This document shows, piece after piece, positions 43,331 to 52,781 of a DNA stretch of 64,000 nt (the first letter of the stretch is position 1; every line of letters starts with the position of its first letter). Source of the stretch: an uncultured Oscillospiraceae bacterium. GTDB lineage: Bacteria > Bacillota > Clostridia > Oscillospirales > Oscillospiraceae. The stretch covers positions 16,711 through 80,710 of the forward strand of contig CANPYK010000009.1 of assembly GCA_947588605.1 (NCBI GenBank). The letters run 5' to 3'. Below the pieces are notes generated by a model that was not told the DNA's origin, did no database searches, and was given only the letters and a program-made list of their open reading frames with translations. The position numbers and the translations under genes were made by a program.

Positions 43331-44761
43331 ATGGCAACCGGAAAGCATCAATCCTCTGGGAAGGGGATCGACATTCAAAAGATCGTGATCATCGCCGCGG
43401 TCGCCGTCGCGGTCGTCGCGCTGGTGGTGCTGGCGGTGGTATTCATCAACGGCGGGGAGGAGGAGCCCCCCACCTCCGTGCCCTCGGGCAGCTTGGGCAC
43501 GGTGCCTCCCGTCACCGCGCCGAAGGTCCAGGTGAGCGTGGTGGCCGCCGACGGGTCGGAGGCCAGGGACCTGGGCCTCATGGTGGGGGACACCCGGGAG
43601 CTCACCGCCATCATCGTGCCCAACGACACCAAGGACACGCCGGCCTGGACCACCAGCGACGCGGCCGTCGTGAGCATCACGCCGGAGGCGGACGACGCCC
43701 GGAAGGCGCGGCTGGTGTGCGAGGGCGCGGGCAGCGCCGTCGTCACCGTCACCGTGGGCGAGGGTACATACGCGTTTACCGTGACGGTCCAGGAGGAGAC
43801 CGCCCCCACGGAGCCCGAGGACACGACGCCCCCGGAGCCTGCGTACTTAAATCCCCTCACGGGCCTTGCCTCGGAGCGGGATCTGACGGAGGCCCGGCCC
43901 TATGCCGTGATGATCAACAACATCCGCAAGGCCACGCCCCAGGCGGGCATCACCAGGGCGGACATGATCTTTGAGATCCCCGTGGAGGGCAACATCACCC
44001 GCCTCATGGGCATCTACCAGGATCTGACCGGCCTTGACGTCATCGGGAGCGTCCGCAGCGCCCGGCCCTACTTCATCGACATCGCCCGGGGCTTTGACGC
44101 CGTCTACATCCACGCCGGCGGCAGTGACGACGCCTACGCCGCCCTGAAGAGCACCGGCATCACCCACATCGACGGCACCAACGGCACCAACGCCACCTTC
44201 TTCCGGGATCAGGAGAGGGCGCAGACCATGGGCATGGAGCACAGCTGGATGCTGGACGTGCCCACCGTGGAGCCGTACCTCACCAAGCTGGGCGAGCGCC
44301 TCACCCACAACGACGGCTTCTCCGCCGGGTTCACCTTCGCGGAGACGGAGGGCCGGACGGGCGCCAGGGCCGAGAGGGCGGAGGCCAAGTTCAACAGCAG
44401 CAAGTCCACCTTCTTTGAGTACGACAGGACCACCGGCCTATACAAGGTCAGCCAGTACGACGCCCCCATGACCGACGAGAACACCGGCGAGCAGCTGGCC
44501 GTCCGGAACGTGGTGGCCCTGCGCGTCCGCGTTTCCCCCATCGCCGGCGACACCGAGGGCCGCCTCAGGGCCACCCTCACCGGCTCCGGCTCCGGCACGT
44601 ACCTGGTGGACGGCGTCATGCAGACCATCAACTGGCTGCGCACCTCCGACGGCGCCCAGTTCACCTTCACCGACGAGGACGGAAACCCCCTTACCTTCGC
44701 CCCCGGCTCCACCTATTTCGCGATTCTCCCGATCTCTACGGGGAGCATACAGGTATCGTAA
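43331..44761 (+). CDS. DUF3048 (YerB-like) membrane-anchored surface protein
   Basis: A 476-aa protein with a short cytoplasmic start, one transmembrane helix (about 17-41), a Thr/Pro-rich linker, a BIG_2-like Ig domain (about 65-160, with AWTTSDAAVVSITPE) and a DUF3048 module (about 178-470, with NPLTGL, RPYAVMINNIRKATPQAG, IGSVRSARPYFIDIA and the C-terminal YLVDG...PISTGSIQV). DUF3048 proteins are exported in Firmicutes and of unknown function, possibly in cell-wall work. AGGAGG precedes the ATG at 43331. A long stem-loop terminator follows. Confidence 0.88.
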   Translation: MATGKHQSSGKGIDIQKIVIIAAVAVAVVALVVLAVVFINGGEEEPPTSVPSGSLGTVPPVTAPKVQVSVVAADGSEARDLGLMVGDTRELTAIIVPNDTKDTPAWTTSDAAVVSITPEADDARKARLVCEGAGSAVVTVTVGEGTYAFTVTVQEETAPTEPEDTTPPEPAYLNPLTGLASERDLTEARPYAVMINNIRKATPQAGITRADMIFEIPVEGNITRLMGIYQDLTGLDVIGSVRSARPYFIDIARGFDAVYIHAGGSDDAYAALKSTGITHIDGTNGTNATFFRDQERAQTMGMEHSWMLDVPTVEPYLTKLGERLTHNDGFSAGFTFAETEGRTGARAERAEAKFNSSKSTFFEYDRTTGLYKVSQYDAPMTDENTGEQLAVRNVVALRVRVSPIAGDTEGRLRATLTGSGSGTYLVDGVMQTINWLRTSDGAQFTFTDEDGNPLTFAPGSTYFAILPISTGSIQVS

Positions 44762-44810
44762 AGCTGGCTTGAAAGGGCTTTGCCCTTTCAATGCCACGGG
44801 AATACGTGCG

Positions 44811-44852
44811 AAAGCCCCGGCGTGAATTCTGCGGAATTCACGCCGGGGCTTT
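44811..44852 (+). terminator. Terminator of the DUF3048 gene
   Basis: AAAGCCCCGGCGTGAATTC pairs with GAATTCACGCCGGGGCTTT across a short loop and is followed by a partly T-rich stretch. Confidence 0.75.
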
Positions 44853-45324
44853 CTGCTGTTTTGCTCCGCGCACGGCCCCTTTGGGGCCGCACACTCCGCA
44901 AAACAAAAGGTATTTTTTCCGACGTACACGCCGCCGGAAAAATGATCGATGGGGGGGAGAATAAGGTTGCGGCGCTTTGCGCCGCATTTATAAAAATTGC
45001 GCCGCAAAGCGGCGCAAATCTTTTAAAAGCCCCCTCCTCGTAGGAAGGGGGCAGGGGGGGAAAACGAGCGTTGGAGGATAGGGCGGTATCGCTAAACCGC
45101 ACCTGCCTCCGATTTGGAGCCCTCCCCGCAGGGCGGGGAGGGGGAGGGGTGAGGTGGGAGCCGAAGGGCTGCAACCGGTTGCGATGAACGGACCCACCTC
45201 ATCCGGCGCCTGCGGGCGCCACCTTCCCCGCCCTGCGGGGAAGGCTAAGACGGGGGAAACCCTTCCGCCTCGCTTCGCTCGGCACCTCCCCCCAGGGGGG
45301 AGGTTTTTAAGCTCCCCCTTGGGG

Positions 45325-45387
45325 CTGCGCCCGCAGGCGCGTGTCGGAGGCCAACCGTCCCGCAGGGGCGGCTCTTAGGCCGGAGAC
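45325..45387 (+). repeat. Two-hairpin mini-element, copy 7
   Basis: A diverged copy: its central hairpin reads CCGTCCCGCAGGGGCGG and its end GGCCGGAGAC. Confidence 0.7.
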
Positions 45388-45432
45388 GAGCTGGCACGGC
45401 CGAAGGCCGTGACTGAGGGGTCCCCCCGCCCC

Positions 45433-46437
45433 TTACAGCAGCGTCACCCCCGAGTACGCGCACTCCCTTATCGTGTCGTCGTCCCAGATGCTGGCCTGGA
45501 CCTCGCCGACGTGGGCCTTTTGGAGGAGGAGCATGCACAGGCGGGACTGGCCGATGCCGCCGCCGATGGTGAGGGGGAGGCGGCCGTCCAGGAGGAGCTT
45601 GTGGAAGGTGAGCTTGCGCCGGTCGTCACAGCCGCGCTCGGTAAGCTGCCGGTCCAGGGACTCCGGGTCCACGCGGATGCCCATGGAGCTGACCTCGAAG
45701 GCACAGCCCAGAAGGTCGTTCCAGAACATGATGTCGCCGTTGAGGTCCCAGTCGTCGTAGTCCGGGGCGCGGCCGTCGTGGATCTTGCCGGATTTGAGCT
45801 TCTTGCCGATCTGCATGATGAACGCGGTGGGATGCTCCTTCAGGAAGGCGTTCTCCCGCTCCTTGGGGGTCAGATCGGGCCAGCGGTCCTCCAGCTCCTG
45901 GGTGGTGACGAAGGCCACGTCGGTGCTGATGTGGGCGGCGAGCTTGGGGAAGGCGGCCTTCAGCGCGTCGTTGGCCTCGGCGATGGCGGCGACGATGTCC
46001 CGGACGGTGGCCTTCAGGTAGTCCAGATTCCGGTCCTCCCGGGTGATGACCTTCTCCCAGTCCCACTGGTCCACGTAGATGGAGTGGAGGTTGTCCATGA
46101 CCTCGTCCCGGCGGATGGCGTTCATGTCGGTGTAGAGCCCCGCGCCGGGGGCGAAGCCGTAGCGGTGGAGGGCCATGCGCTTCCACTTGGCCAGGGAGTG
46201 GACCACCTGCCCCTCCTTGTGCCCGTCGGGGATGTCAAAGCTGACGGGCCGCTCCACGCCGTTCAGGTCGTCGTTGAGCCCCGTGCTGGCCTCCACAAAA
46301 AGCGGCGCGGACACCCGCAAAAGGTTGAGCCGCCGGCTCAGCGCCTCCTCAAAGGCGTGCTTTAAGAGCGCGATGGCCCGCTGGGTGTCGTATATGCCGA
46401 GTACCGGCCTGTAGCCGGAGGGTATGTAAGCGTCCAT
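45433..46437 (-). CDS. asnA: AsnA: aspartate-ammonia ligase
   Basis: A 334-aa asparagine synthetase that uses ammonia rather than glutamine and resembles the class II aminoacyl-tRNA synthetase core. Marks are RVSAPLFVEASTGLNDDLNG near 40-60, RPVSFD, LHSIYVDQWDWEKV, WNDLLGCAFEVSSMGIRVD and the C-terminal motif 3-like TIGGGIGQSRLCMLLL. The length matches the family. The start has AAGGGAGTG upstream, and a consensus-type promoter lies at 46470-46498. It is transcribed alone. Confidence 0.95.
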   Translation of the reverse strand: MDAYIPSGYRPVLGIYDTQRAIALLKHAFEEALSRRLNLLRVSAPLFVEASTGLNDDLNGVERPVSFDIPDGHKEGQVVHSLAKWKRMALHRYGFAPGAGLYTDMNAIRRDEVMDNLHSIYVDQWDWEKVITREDRNLDYLKATVRDIVAAIAEANDALKAAFPKLAAHISTDVAFVTTQELEDRWPDLTPKERENAFLKEHPTAFIMQIGKKLKSGKIHDGRAPDYDDWDLNGDIMFWNDLLGCAFEVSSMGIRVDPESLDRQLTERGCDDRRKLTFHKLLLDGRLPLTIGGGIGQSRLCMLLLQKAHVGEVQASIWDDDTIRECAYSGVTLL

Positions 46438-46469
46438 GTCGGTTCACTCCCTTGAAAAAACTATGGGGT

Positions 46470-46498
46470 ATTTTACTACGGTAATGGGAAGAAGTCAA
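46470..46498 (-). promoter_or_regulatory. Promoter of asnA
   Basis: Minus strand: TTGACT (46498-46493), 17-bp spacer, TAAAAT (46475-46470). Confidence 0.75.
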
Positions 46499-46543
46499 GG
46501 GGAAACCGCCGCTTGTTGTTTCGGATCGCCCCCGTTCACCGCC

Positions 46544-46648
46544 GTAGGGGCCGCCCTCCCGGGCGGCCCGCGTTTCGATGACCTCCGGAACGTTGTTCGG
46601 GGCGGGTCAATGGTCGATGGGCGGGTCGCCCGGGAGGGCGACCCCTAC
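46544..46648. repeat. REPIN-like inverted pair
   Basis: GTAG-footed hairpin GTAGGGGCCGCCC (loop TCCCGG) faces a hairpin GGGTCGCC ... GGCGACCCCTAC (loop CGGGAG). The feet are GTAG and CTAC and the loops are complementary. Confidence 0.65.
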
Positions 46649-46694
46649 AAGGTGAACGGGAATCGGGATGAGGAACCGCCCCCCTCTTAAAGGT

Positions 46695-46723
46695 TTGCAA
46701 AACGCCCCGCCATGTGGTATACT
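46695..46723 (+). promoter_or_regulatory. Promoter of recG
   Basis: TTGCAA (46695-46700), 17-bp spacer ending TGTGG, TATACT (46718-46723): an extended -10. Confidence 0.7.
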
Positions 46724-46748
46724 ATCCCCAAACCGGGGAGGTGACGGG

Positions 46749-48815
46749 ATGGATATGCTGGATCGGGAGATCAGCGAGCTTACGGGCCTGCGGATCGGGG
46801 AGCAGAGGCTGAAGGCGTTTCATAAGCTGGGGATCGTGACGCTGCGGGACCTGGTGACGGATTTTCCCCGGGCCTACGACGACCGGCGGGAGGCGCGGCT
46901 CATCTCCGAGGCCGTCCCCGGGGAGGCAAACTGCGTTCTGGCCACGGTGGGGGAGCCGCCGAGGCTCAGCCGCATCCGCAAGGGGCTGGACATCACCAAG
47001 ACCTTCGTCTTTGACGGCATGGGGCGCATGGACGTGACCTTCTTCAACCAGCCCTACGTGAAAAACCTCCTGAAAACCGGGGAGACGTACTATTTCTACG
47101 GCCGGGTGGAGAGAAAGGGGACCTACCGCCCCCAGATGCAAAATCCCGTCTTCGAGCCGGAGGGGAGCGAGCCCGTGACGACCCGGCGGGTGGTGCCGCT
47201 CTACCGGCTCACCGCCGGCCTCAGCCAGAAGATGGTCATGAGCGCCGTCCGGCGGGCGCTGGAGCTTTGCGGGGACGAGCTTCCCGAGCAGCTGCCGGCG
47301 GCCGTGCGGGAGCGGTATCAGCTGGCGCAGACACGCTTTGCCTACGAGAACATCCACGCGCCCCGGGACCTGGAGAGCCTGGAGCTTGCCCGCCGGAGGC
47401 TCATCTTTGAAGAGCTCTTCGTCCTCTCGGCGACCCTTGCCTTCATGCGCTCCTGCCAGCGCAAAAAAAGCTCCTTCCGCGTCGAAAACGCGGACCTCAC
47501 GGACTTCTACGCCGCCCTGCCCTTCCGGCTCACCGGCGCGCAGAGCCGCGCCGTCGCCGAGATCCTCCGGGACATGGCGGGGGACCACCCCATGTCGCGC
47601 CTTGTGCAGGGGGACGTGGGCTCCGGCAAGACGGCGGTGGCCGCCGCCGCGGCTTACGCCTGCGTGAAGGCCGGGTATCAGGCGGCGTTCATGGCCCCCA
47701 CGGAGATCTTAGCCGAACAGCATTTTAAGAGCCTGGGGAAGCTCCTGGGCCCCCTGGGGGTCCGGGTGGACCTCCTCACCGGCGGGCTCACGCCCAAGGC
47801 CAAGCGGGAGGCCCAGGAGCGGCTGCGCCTTGGGCAGACCCAGCTTGTCATCGGCACCCACGCCCTCATCTCCGACAAGGTGGAGTTTGCAGACCTGGCC
47901 CTCATCATCGCCGACGAGCAGCACCGCTTCGGCGTCCAACAGCGGGCGGCCCTTTCGGACAAGGGCGACACGCCCCACGTGCTGGTCATGTCCGCCACGC
48001 CCATCCCCCGGACCATGGCCCTCATCGTCTACGGGGACCTGGACGTGTCCGTCATCGACGAGCTGCCCCCCGGCCGGCAGGAGATCGACACCATCCTGGT
48101 GGGGGAGGACAAGCGCCGGCGGGTCTACGACTTCATCCGCGCCCAGGTAGCCGAGGGGCGGCAGGCGTTCATCGTCTGCCCCGCCGTGGAGGAGAACGAG
48201 GAGGACCCCGGCGGGCTCAAGTCCGTAAAGGAGTACGCCCGGGAGCTCCAGGAGAAGATCTTCCCGGACCTCCGGGTGGCGCTGGTCCACGGCAAGCTGC
48301 GCCCGGCGGAGAAAAACGCCGCCATGGAGGACTTCGCCGCCGGGAGGACCGACATCCTGGTGGCCACCACGGTCATCGAGGTGGGCGTGGACGTGCCCAA
48401 CGCTACGCTCATGGTGGTGGAGAACGCCGACCGGTTCGGCCTTTCGCAGCTCCACCAGCTGCGCGGGCGCGTGGGGCGCGGCGAGCACAAGTCCTACTGC
48501 GTGCTTTTTAAAGGCAACGCCGGCGAGACGGCGCTGGAGCGCCTCCGGGCCTTCCGCAAGACCCGGGACGGCTTCAAGATCGCCGAGGAGGACCTGGCCA
48601 TCCGCGGCCCCGGCGACTTCTTCGGCTCCCGCCAGAGCGGCCTTCCCGACATGACCATCGCCAGCTTCACCGCCGACATAGCCCTCCTCAAAACCGCCCA
48701 GGAAGCCGCCCGGGAGCTCCTGACCGCCGACCCGGCCCTGGAAGACCCGGAAAACGCCGTGCTGCGGGAGAGCGTGATGCGGATGATCGAGAGGAATAAG
48801 GGGACGTTCAACTGA
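46749..48815 (+). CDS. recG: RecG: ATP-dependent DNA helicase
   Basis: A 688-aa helicase that reverses stalled forks and processes recombination intermediates. The N-terminal wedge (OB-fold) domain (about 1-230) is followed by helicase motifs: LTGAQSRAVAEIL, Walker A GDVGSGKT, IADEQHRFG (DExH box), VMSATPIPRTMAL, ATTVIEVGVDVPNAT and HQLRGRVGRG. The C-terminal part has FFGSRQSGLPD. GGGAGGTGACGGG supports the ATG at 46749; the frame is open further up but without signals. It is a single-gene unit. Confidence 0.96.
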   Translation: MDMLDREISELTGLRIGEQRLKAFHKLGIVTLRDLVTDFPRAYDDRREARLISEAVPGEANCVLATVGEPPRLSRIRKGLDITKTFVFDGMGRMDVTFFNQPYVKNLLKTGETYYFYGRVERKGTYRPQMQNPVFEPEGSEPVTTRRVVPLYRLTAGLSQKMVMSAVRRALELCGDELPEQLPAAVRERYQLAQTRFAYENIHAPRDLESLELARRRLIFEELFVLSATLAFMRSCQRKKSSFRVENADLTDFYAALPFRLTGAQSRAVAEILRDMAGDHPMSRLVQGDVGSGKTAVAAAAAYACVKAGYQAAFMAPTEILAEQHFKSLGKLLGPLGVRVDLLTGGLTPKAKREAQERLRLGQTQLVIGTHALISDKVEFADLALIIADEQHRFGVQQRAALSDKGDTPHVLVMSATPIPRTMALIVYGDLDVSVIDELPPGRQEIDTILVGEDKRRRVYDFIRAQVAEGRQAFIVCPAVEENEEDPGGLKSVKEYARELQEKIFPDLRVALVHGKLRPAEKNAAMEDFAAGRTDILVATTVIEVGVDVPNATLMVVENADRFGLSQLHQLRGRVGRGEHKSYCVLFKGNAGETALERLRAFRKTRDGFKIAEEDLAIRGPGDFFGSRQSGLPDMTIASFTADIALLKTAQEAARELLTADPALEDPENAVLRESVMRMIERNKGTFN

Positions 48816-49367
48816 GGGGGGGAGGTGCGCGGCTTCGCCGCGTCACCACCCCTGCCGCTTCGCGGCTGTCCCCGACCTTGGAGGGGCAAGCGTGTCGAGG
48901 GTGGGTGCGGGTTATCAGAACCGCTCTATCGTCCAACGCTCGCTCCCCCCCTGCCCCCCTCCTACGAGGAGGGGGCCCTGAGACGGGGGCGGGTGCGATT
49001 GTTCGAAACAGTACCGTTATCGCACCCTCTCTTCTTGCCCCTCCTACGGAGGGGTGGCGCGAAGCGCCGGGGTGGTTCCGTTTATCCGACCGCTCAAATA
49101 ATCGTACCCGCCTCCGATTCAGAGCCCTCCCCGCAGGGCGGCTGCGCCCGCAGGCGCGCATCACGAGCGCAACCGCCGCGCAGCGGCGGCTCTTAGCGCG
49201 GAGATGGAGGGGCAGGGGTGAGGTGGGAGCCGAAGGGCTGCAACCTGTTTCGATGAACGCACCCACCTCATCCGGCGCCTGCGGGCGCCACCTTCCCCGC
49301 CCTGCGGGGAAGGCTAAGACGGGGGAACCCTTCCGGCGCTCCCCAAAAAACTTCTCCATTTCCCTCC
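48816..49367. repeat. Repeat mosaic between recG and the trp leader
   Basis: A CTCCTACGAGGAG unit near 48960, a GGGGTGGCGCGAAGCGCCGG unit near 49050, and a CCTCATCCGGCGCC block (49120-49325) interrupted by mini-element copy 8. No gene is supportable. Confidence 0.7.
49142..49205 (+). repeat. Two-hairpin mini-element, copy 8
   Basis: Interrupts a CCCTCCCCGCAGGGCGG / GGAGGGG block that is uninterrupted at 18001, 45118, 56405 and 61140. Confidence 0.8.
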
Positions 49368-49396
49368 TTGACAACCGCGCCTCCTTATGCTACAAT
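49368..49396 (+). promoter_or_regulatory. Promoter of the trp operon
   Basis: TTGACA (49368-49373), 17-bp spacer, TACAAT (49391-49396), directly before the T-box leader. Confidence 0.8.
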
Positions 49397-49402
49397 ACCG
49401 TT

Positions 49403-49682
49403 AATTTAAATAAGCAAACCGTTGAAGCGGGAGTAAAGGCGGGTATGACCCCACAGAGAGTCCGGGGAGGTGGGAGCCGGATGGGACACAGGCCGTCAAA
49501 TGGGCCGCTGAGGGCGCGGGGAAAGGGTGACCGAGTATGCCGCGACGTTTCGGCAGACGTGACTTGCCGGGGGATATGGACGTATCCCCGCGAAGGGCAC
49601 GGGCCTGGCCCGTGAAATCAAGGTGGCACCGCGGATAAGCTTTTATTCGTCCTTGACAGAAGCCTGTCAGGGACATTTTTGT
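49403..49682 (+). promoter_or_regulatory. Trp T-box riboswitch
   Basis: A leader of about 280 nt with T-box landmarks: Stem I with AGAGAG (49456-49461) and a GGTGG distal loop, a candidate specifier codon TGG at 49501-49503 flanked by AAA and GCC, a strong Stem III hairpin (GGGGATA/TATCCCC near 49570-49592), and the conserved T-box AAGGTGGCACCGCGG (49620-49634). An attenuator follows at 49649-49682. The TGGC bulge would pair with the GCCA end of uncharged tRNA-Trp. Uncharged tRNA-Trp should therefore allow read-through into trpEGDCFBA. Confidence 0.88.
49649..49682 (+). terminator. T-box attenuator of the trp operon
   Basis: GTCCTTGACAG pairs with CTGTCAGGGAC and is followed by ATTTTTG; the 5' arm region would be competed for by the T-box antiterminator. 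Confidence 0.8.
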
Positions 49683-49701
49683 GCCCGGAACGGAGGAAAA
49701 G

Positions 49702-51168
49702 ATGAACGTAAGACCGACCCTCGACGAGGTCCGCGCCCTGGCGGCGCGGGGGGAATACGACTGCGTGCCCGTGAGCGCGGAAATTTTATCCGACTTCACC
49801 ACGCCCATCGAGGCCATGCGGGTGATGAAGAACGTCTCCGACCACTGCTACATGCTGGAGTCCGCCGCCCCGGATGAGCGGTGGGGGCGGTACACCTTCA
49901 TGGGCTTCGACCCCCGGCTGGAGGTGGTCTGCGCCGGGGGCGAGATGCGGGTTGGGGAGCGGAGCTTTCACACCGACGACCCCTCCGGGGTTTTGCGGGA
50001 CATTCTGAAGCGGCACCGAAGCCCTCGGCTTCCGGGACTCCCGCCCTTCACCGGGGGGCTGGTGGGGTATTTCAGCTACGATTACCTTGGCTACTCCGAG
50101 CCCACCGTCCGGCGGGAGGTGGAGGACACGGAGAGCTTCAAGGACGTGGACCTGATGCTCTTCGACAAGGTGGTGGCCTTCGATAACCTCCGGCAGAAGA
50201 TCGTCCTCATCGTCAACATGCCCCTCACCGACGTGGAGGCGGAATATGAAAAGGCCTCACGGGAGCTTGCGGGGCTTGCGGAGCTTCTGCGCCATGGGGC
50301 CAAGAGCGCGGAGCCGGCGGGGCGGCTCACGGGGGACGTGACGGCGCTTTTTGACCGGGACCGGTTTTGCCGGATGGTGGAGCGGGCGAAACGGCACATC
50401 CGGGAGGGGGACATCTTCCAGATCGTCCTCTCCAACCGCCTCAGCGCCCCCTTTGAGGGGAGCCTCTTGAACACCTACCGGGTCCTGCGGACCATCAACC
50501 CCTCGCCCTACATGTTCTACTTCGCCGGCACGGACGTGGAGGTGGCCGGGGCCTCGCCGGAGACGCTGGTGAAGCTGGAGGACGGCGTCCTCCACACCTT
50601 CCCCCTGGCGGGCACCCGCCCGAGGGGCAAAACCGACGAGGAGGACCGGGCGCTGGAGGCGGAGCTTCTCCGGGACGAGAAGGAGCTTGCCGAGCACAAC
50701 ATGCTGGTGGACTTAGGGCGCAACGATCTGGGGAAAATAAGCCGCTTCGGCACGGTGGAGGTGGAAAAGCTCCACTCCATCGAGCGCTACTCCCACGTGA
50801 TGCACATCGGCTCCACCGTCCGGGGCCTTATTCGCCCGGATAAGGACGCCCTCAGTGCCATCGAGGCGGTCCTGCCCGCCGGGACCCTCTCCGGCGCGCC
50901 GAAGATCCGGGCCTGCCAGCTCATCGCCGAGCTTGAGAACAACAAGCGGGGCATCTACGGCGGGGCCATCGGGTACGTGGACTTCACCGGCAACATGGAC
51001 ACCTGCATCGCCATCCGCATCGCCTACAAGAAAAACGGGAAGGTCTTCGTCCGCTCGGGCGCGGGCATCGTGGCGGATTCCGTGCCGGAGAAGGAATTTC
51101 AGGAGTGTCTCAATAAGGCCAGGGCGTCCCTCCGGGCGCTGGAGCTGGCGGGGGAGGCGGACGCATGA
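49702..51168 (+). CDS. trpE: TrpE: anthranilate synthase component I
   Basis: A 488-aa enzyme that converts chorismate and ammonia to anthranilate. Chorismate-binding motifs are GGLVGYFSYD, GDIFQIVLSNR, NPSPYMFYF, PLAGTRPRG, HNMLVDLGRNDLG, and the PAGTLSGAPKIRA and GGAIGYVDF signatures. An N-terminal Leu/Ser-type tryptophan feedback region (about 30-60, MLESAAPDERWGRYTFMGFDP) is present. AGGAAAAG supports the ATG at 49702. It is the first of seven genes behind the Trp T-box; its stop overlaps trpG by four bases. Confidence 0.97.
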   Translation: MNVRPTLDEVRALAARGEYDCVPVSAEILSDFTTPIEAMRVMKNVSDHCYMLESAAPDERWGRYTFMGFDPRLEVVCAGGEMRVGERSFHTDDPSGVLRDILKRHRSPRLPGLPPFTGGLVGYFSYDYLGYSEPTVRREVEDTESFKDVDLMLFDKVVAFDNLRQKIVLIVNMPLTDVEAEYEKASRELAGLAELLRHGAKSAEPAGRLTGDVTALFDRDRFCRMVERAKRHIREGDIFQIVLSNRLSAPFEGSLLNTYRVLRTINPSPYMFYFAGTDVEVAGASPETLVKLEDGVLHTFPLAGTRPRGKTDEEDRALEAELLRDEKELAEHNMLVDLGRNDLGKISRFGTVEVEKLHSIERYSHVMHIGSTVRGLIRPDKDALSAIEAVLPAGTLSGAPKIRACQLIAELENNKRGIYGGAIGYVDFTGNMDTCIAIRIAYKKNGKVFVRSGAGIVADSVPEKEFQECLNKARASLRALELAGEADA

Positions 51169-51743
51169 TCCTGCTCATCGACAATTACGACAGCTTTTCC
51201 TATAACCTCTACCAGCTGGTGGGGGAGCTGGAGCCGGATATCCGGGTCATTCGCAACAACGAGCTGACGGTGGAGGAGATCCGCGCGCTGGAGCCGGACC
51301 ACATCATCCTCTCCCCCGGTCCCGGCCGGCCCGAGGACGCCGGCGTCACCGTGGAGGCGGCGCGGGTGCTGGGGCGGGAGATCCCCACCCTGGGCGTTTG
51401 CCTGGGCCACCAGGCCATTTGCGCGGCCTTCGGCGCGACGGTCACCTACGCCAAAAGGCTCATGCACGGCAAGCAGTCCACCGTGCGCTTCGATCTAACG
51501 TGCCCGCTCTTTAAAGACTGCCCGGAGACGGCCCCGGTGGCGCGGTATCACTCCCTGGCCGCGGACCCCGATACCATCCCGCCCTGCCTTGCGGTCACGG
51601 CGTGGACGGAGGACGGGGAGGTCATGGCCGTCCGGCACCGGGACTATCCCATCTTCGGCGTCCAGTTCCACCCGGAATCCATCCTCACCCCGGACGGGAG
51701 GACCATGCTGAGAAACTTTATCCAATTGGGAAAATCATCATAA
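51165..51743 (+). CDS. trpG: TrpG: anthranilate synthase glutamine amidotransferase
   Basis: A 192-aa class I amidotransferase that supplies ammonia to TrpE. The catalytic nucleophile is Cys79 in GVCLGHQ, with oxyanion region LSPGPGRP and the His/Glu pair in VQFHPES. The ATGA overlap with trpE indicates translational coupling. In many bacteria this subunit also serves folate synthesis as PabA. Confidence 0.96.
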   Translation: MILLIDNYDSFSYNLYQLVGELEPDIRVIRNNELTVEEIRALEPDHIILSPGPGRPEDAGVTVEAARVLGREIPTLGVCLGHQAICAAFGATVTYAKRLMHGKQSTVRFDLTCPLFKDCPETAPVARYHSLAADPDTIPPCLAVTAWTEDGEVMAVRHRDYPIFGVQFHPESILTPDGRTMLRNFIQLGKSS

Positions 51744-51759
51744 AAAGGAGACGCGCCTT

Positions 51760-52779
51760 ATGATCAAAGAAGCCATCGCCAAGATCGTCAGCAAGGGGGA
51801 CCTCACCTACGACGAGGCCTACGCCGTCATGAACGAGATCATGAGCGGCGAGACCACCCCCACCCAGAACGCCGCCTTTCTGGCGGCTCTGTCCACCAAG
51901 AGCGCCAGGGCGGAGACCACCGACGAGATCGCCGGCTGCGCCGCCGCCATGCGCGACCACGCCCTGCGGCTTACCACCGACCTTCCCATTTTCGAGATCG
52001 TCGGCACCGGCGGCGACGGGGCCCACAGCTTCAATATCTCCACCACCTCGGCCCTCGTGGCCGCCGCCGGGGGGATGAAGGTGGCCAAGCACGGCAACCG
52101 CGCCGCCTCCTCGAAGTGCGGTACCGCCGACTGCCTGGAGGCGCTGGGCGTCAACATCGACCAAAGCCCGGAAAAGTGCGCGGAGCTTTTGGAGAAGGTG
52201 GGCATGTGCTTCTTCTTCGCCCAGAAGTACCACGCCAGCATGAAGTACGTGGGCGCTATCCGCAAGGAGCTGGGCTTCCGCACCGTCTTCAACATCCTGG
52301 GGCCCCTCACCAACCCCGGCAGTCCCAAGATGCAGCTGCTCGGCGTCTACGACGAATATCTGGTGGAGCCCCTGGCCCAGGTGCTCATCTCCCTGGGCGT
52401 CCGGCGGGGCATGGTGGTCTACGGACAGGATAAGCTGGACGAAATTTCCATGAGCGCCCCCACCAGCGTCTGCGAATTCAAGGACGGCTGGTTCAAGACC
52501 TACACGGTGAAGCCCGAGGACTTCGGCCTCACCAGGTGCCAAAAAGCCGACCTCGTCGGCGGCACGCCGGCGGAGAACGCCCAGATCACCCGCGATATCC
52601 TGAACGGTGTCAAGGGCCCCAAGCGGGACGCGGTCCTCATGAACGCCGGCGCGGCGCTCCTCATCGGCGGCAAGGCGGCCACCTGGGCCGAGGGCGTGAG
52701 GCTGGCCGGGGAGCTCATCGACTCCGGCGCCGCCGCGAGGACCTTGGACGCGCTCATCGACGTCTCCAACAGGGCGTGA
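51760..52779 (+). CDS. trpD: TrpD: anthranilate phosphoribosyltransferase
   Basis: A 339-aa enzyme that joins anthranilate to PRPP. Signature motifs are [14 protein letters not shown] (PRPP-binding), [21 protein letters not shown], and [19 protein letters not shown] precedes the ATG, 16 bp after trpG. Length and motifs are normal. Confidence 0.97.
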   Translation: MIKEAIAKIVSKGDLTYDEAYAVMNEIMSGETTPTQNAAFLAALSTKSARAETTDEIAGCAAAMRDHALRLTTDLPIFEIVGTGGDGAHSFNISTTSALVAAAGGMKVAKHGNRAASSKCGTADCLEALGVNIDQSPEKCAELLEKVGMCFFFAQKYHASMKYVGAIRKELGFRTVFNILGPLTNPGSPKMQLLGVYDEYLVEPLAQVLISLGVRRGMVVYGQDKLDEISMSAPTSVCEFKDGWFKTYTVKPEDFGLTRCQKADLVGGTPAENAQITRDILNGVKGPKRDAVLMNAGAALLIGGKAATWAEGVRLAGELIDSGAAARTLDALIDVSNRA

Positions 52780-52781
52780 CC

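Larger units (their letters stand above)
44762..45432. repeat. Terminator region and repeat mosaic after the DUF3048 gene
   Basis: After two hairpins (44771-44789 and 44811-44852) come a double-hairpin block (44964-45023), a CTCCTACGAGGA unit near 45037, a CCTCATCCGGCGCC block (45118-45262) and mini-element copy 7. No gene is supportable. Confidence 0.7.
46438..46694. repeat. Spacer with asnA promoter and a REPIN-like pair
   Basis: The gap between asnA and recG holds two divergent promoters and the inverted repeat pair at 46544-46648. Nothing coding is evident. Confidence 0.65.
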
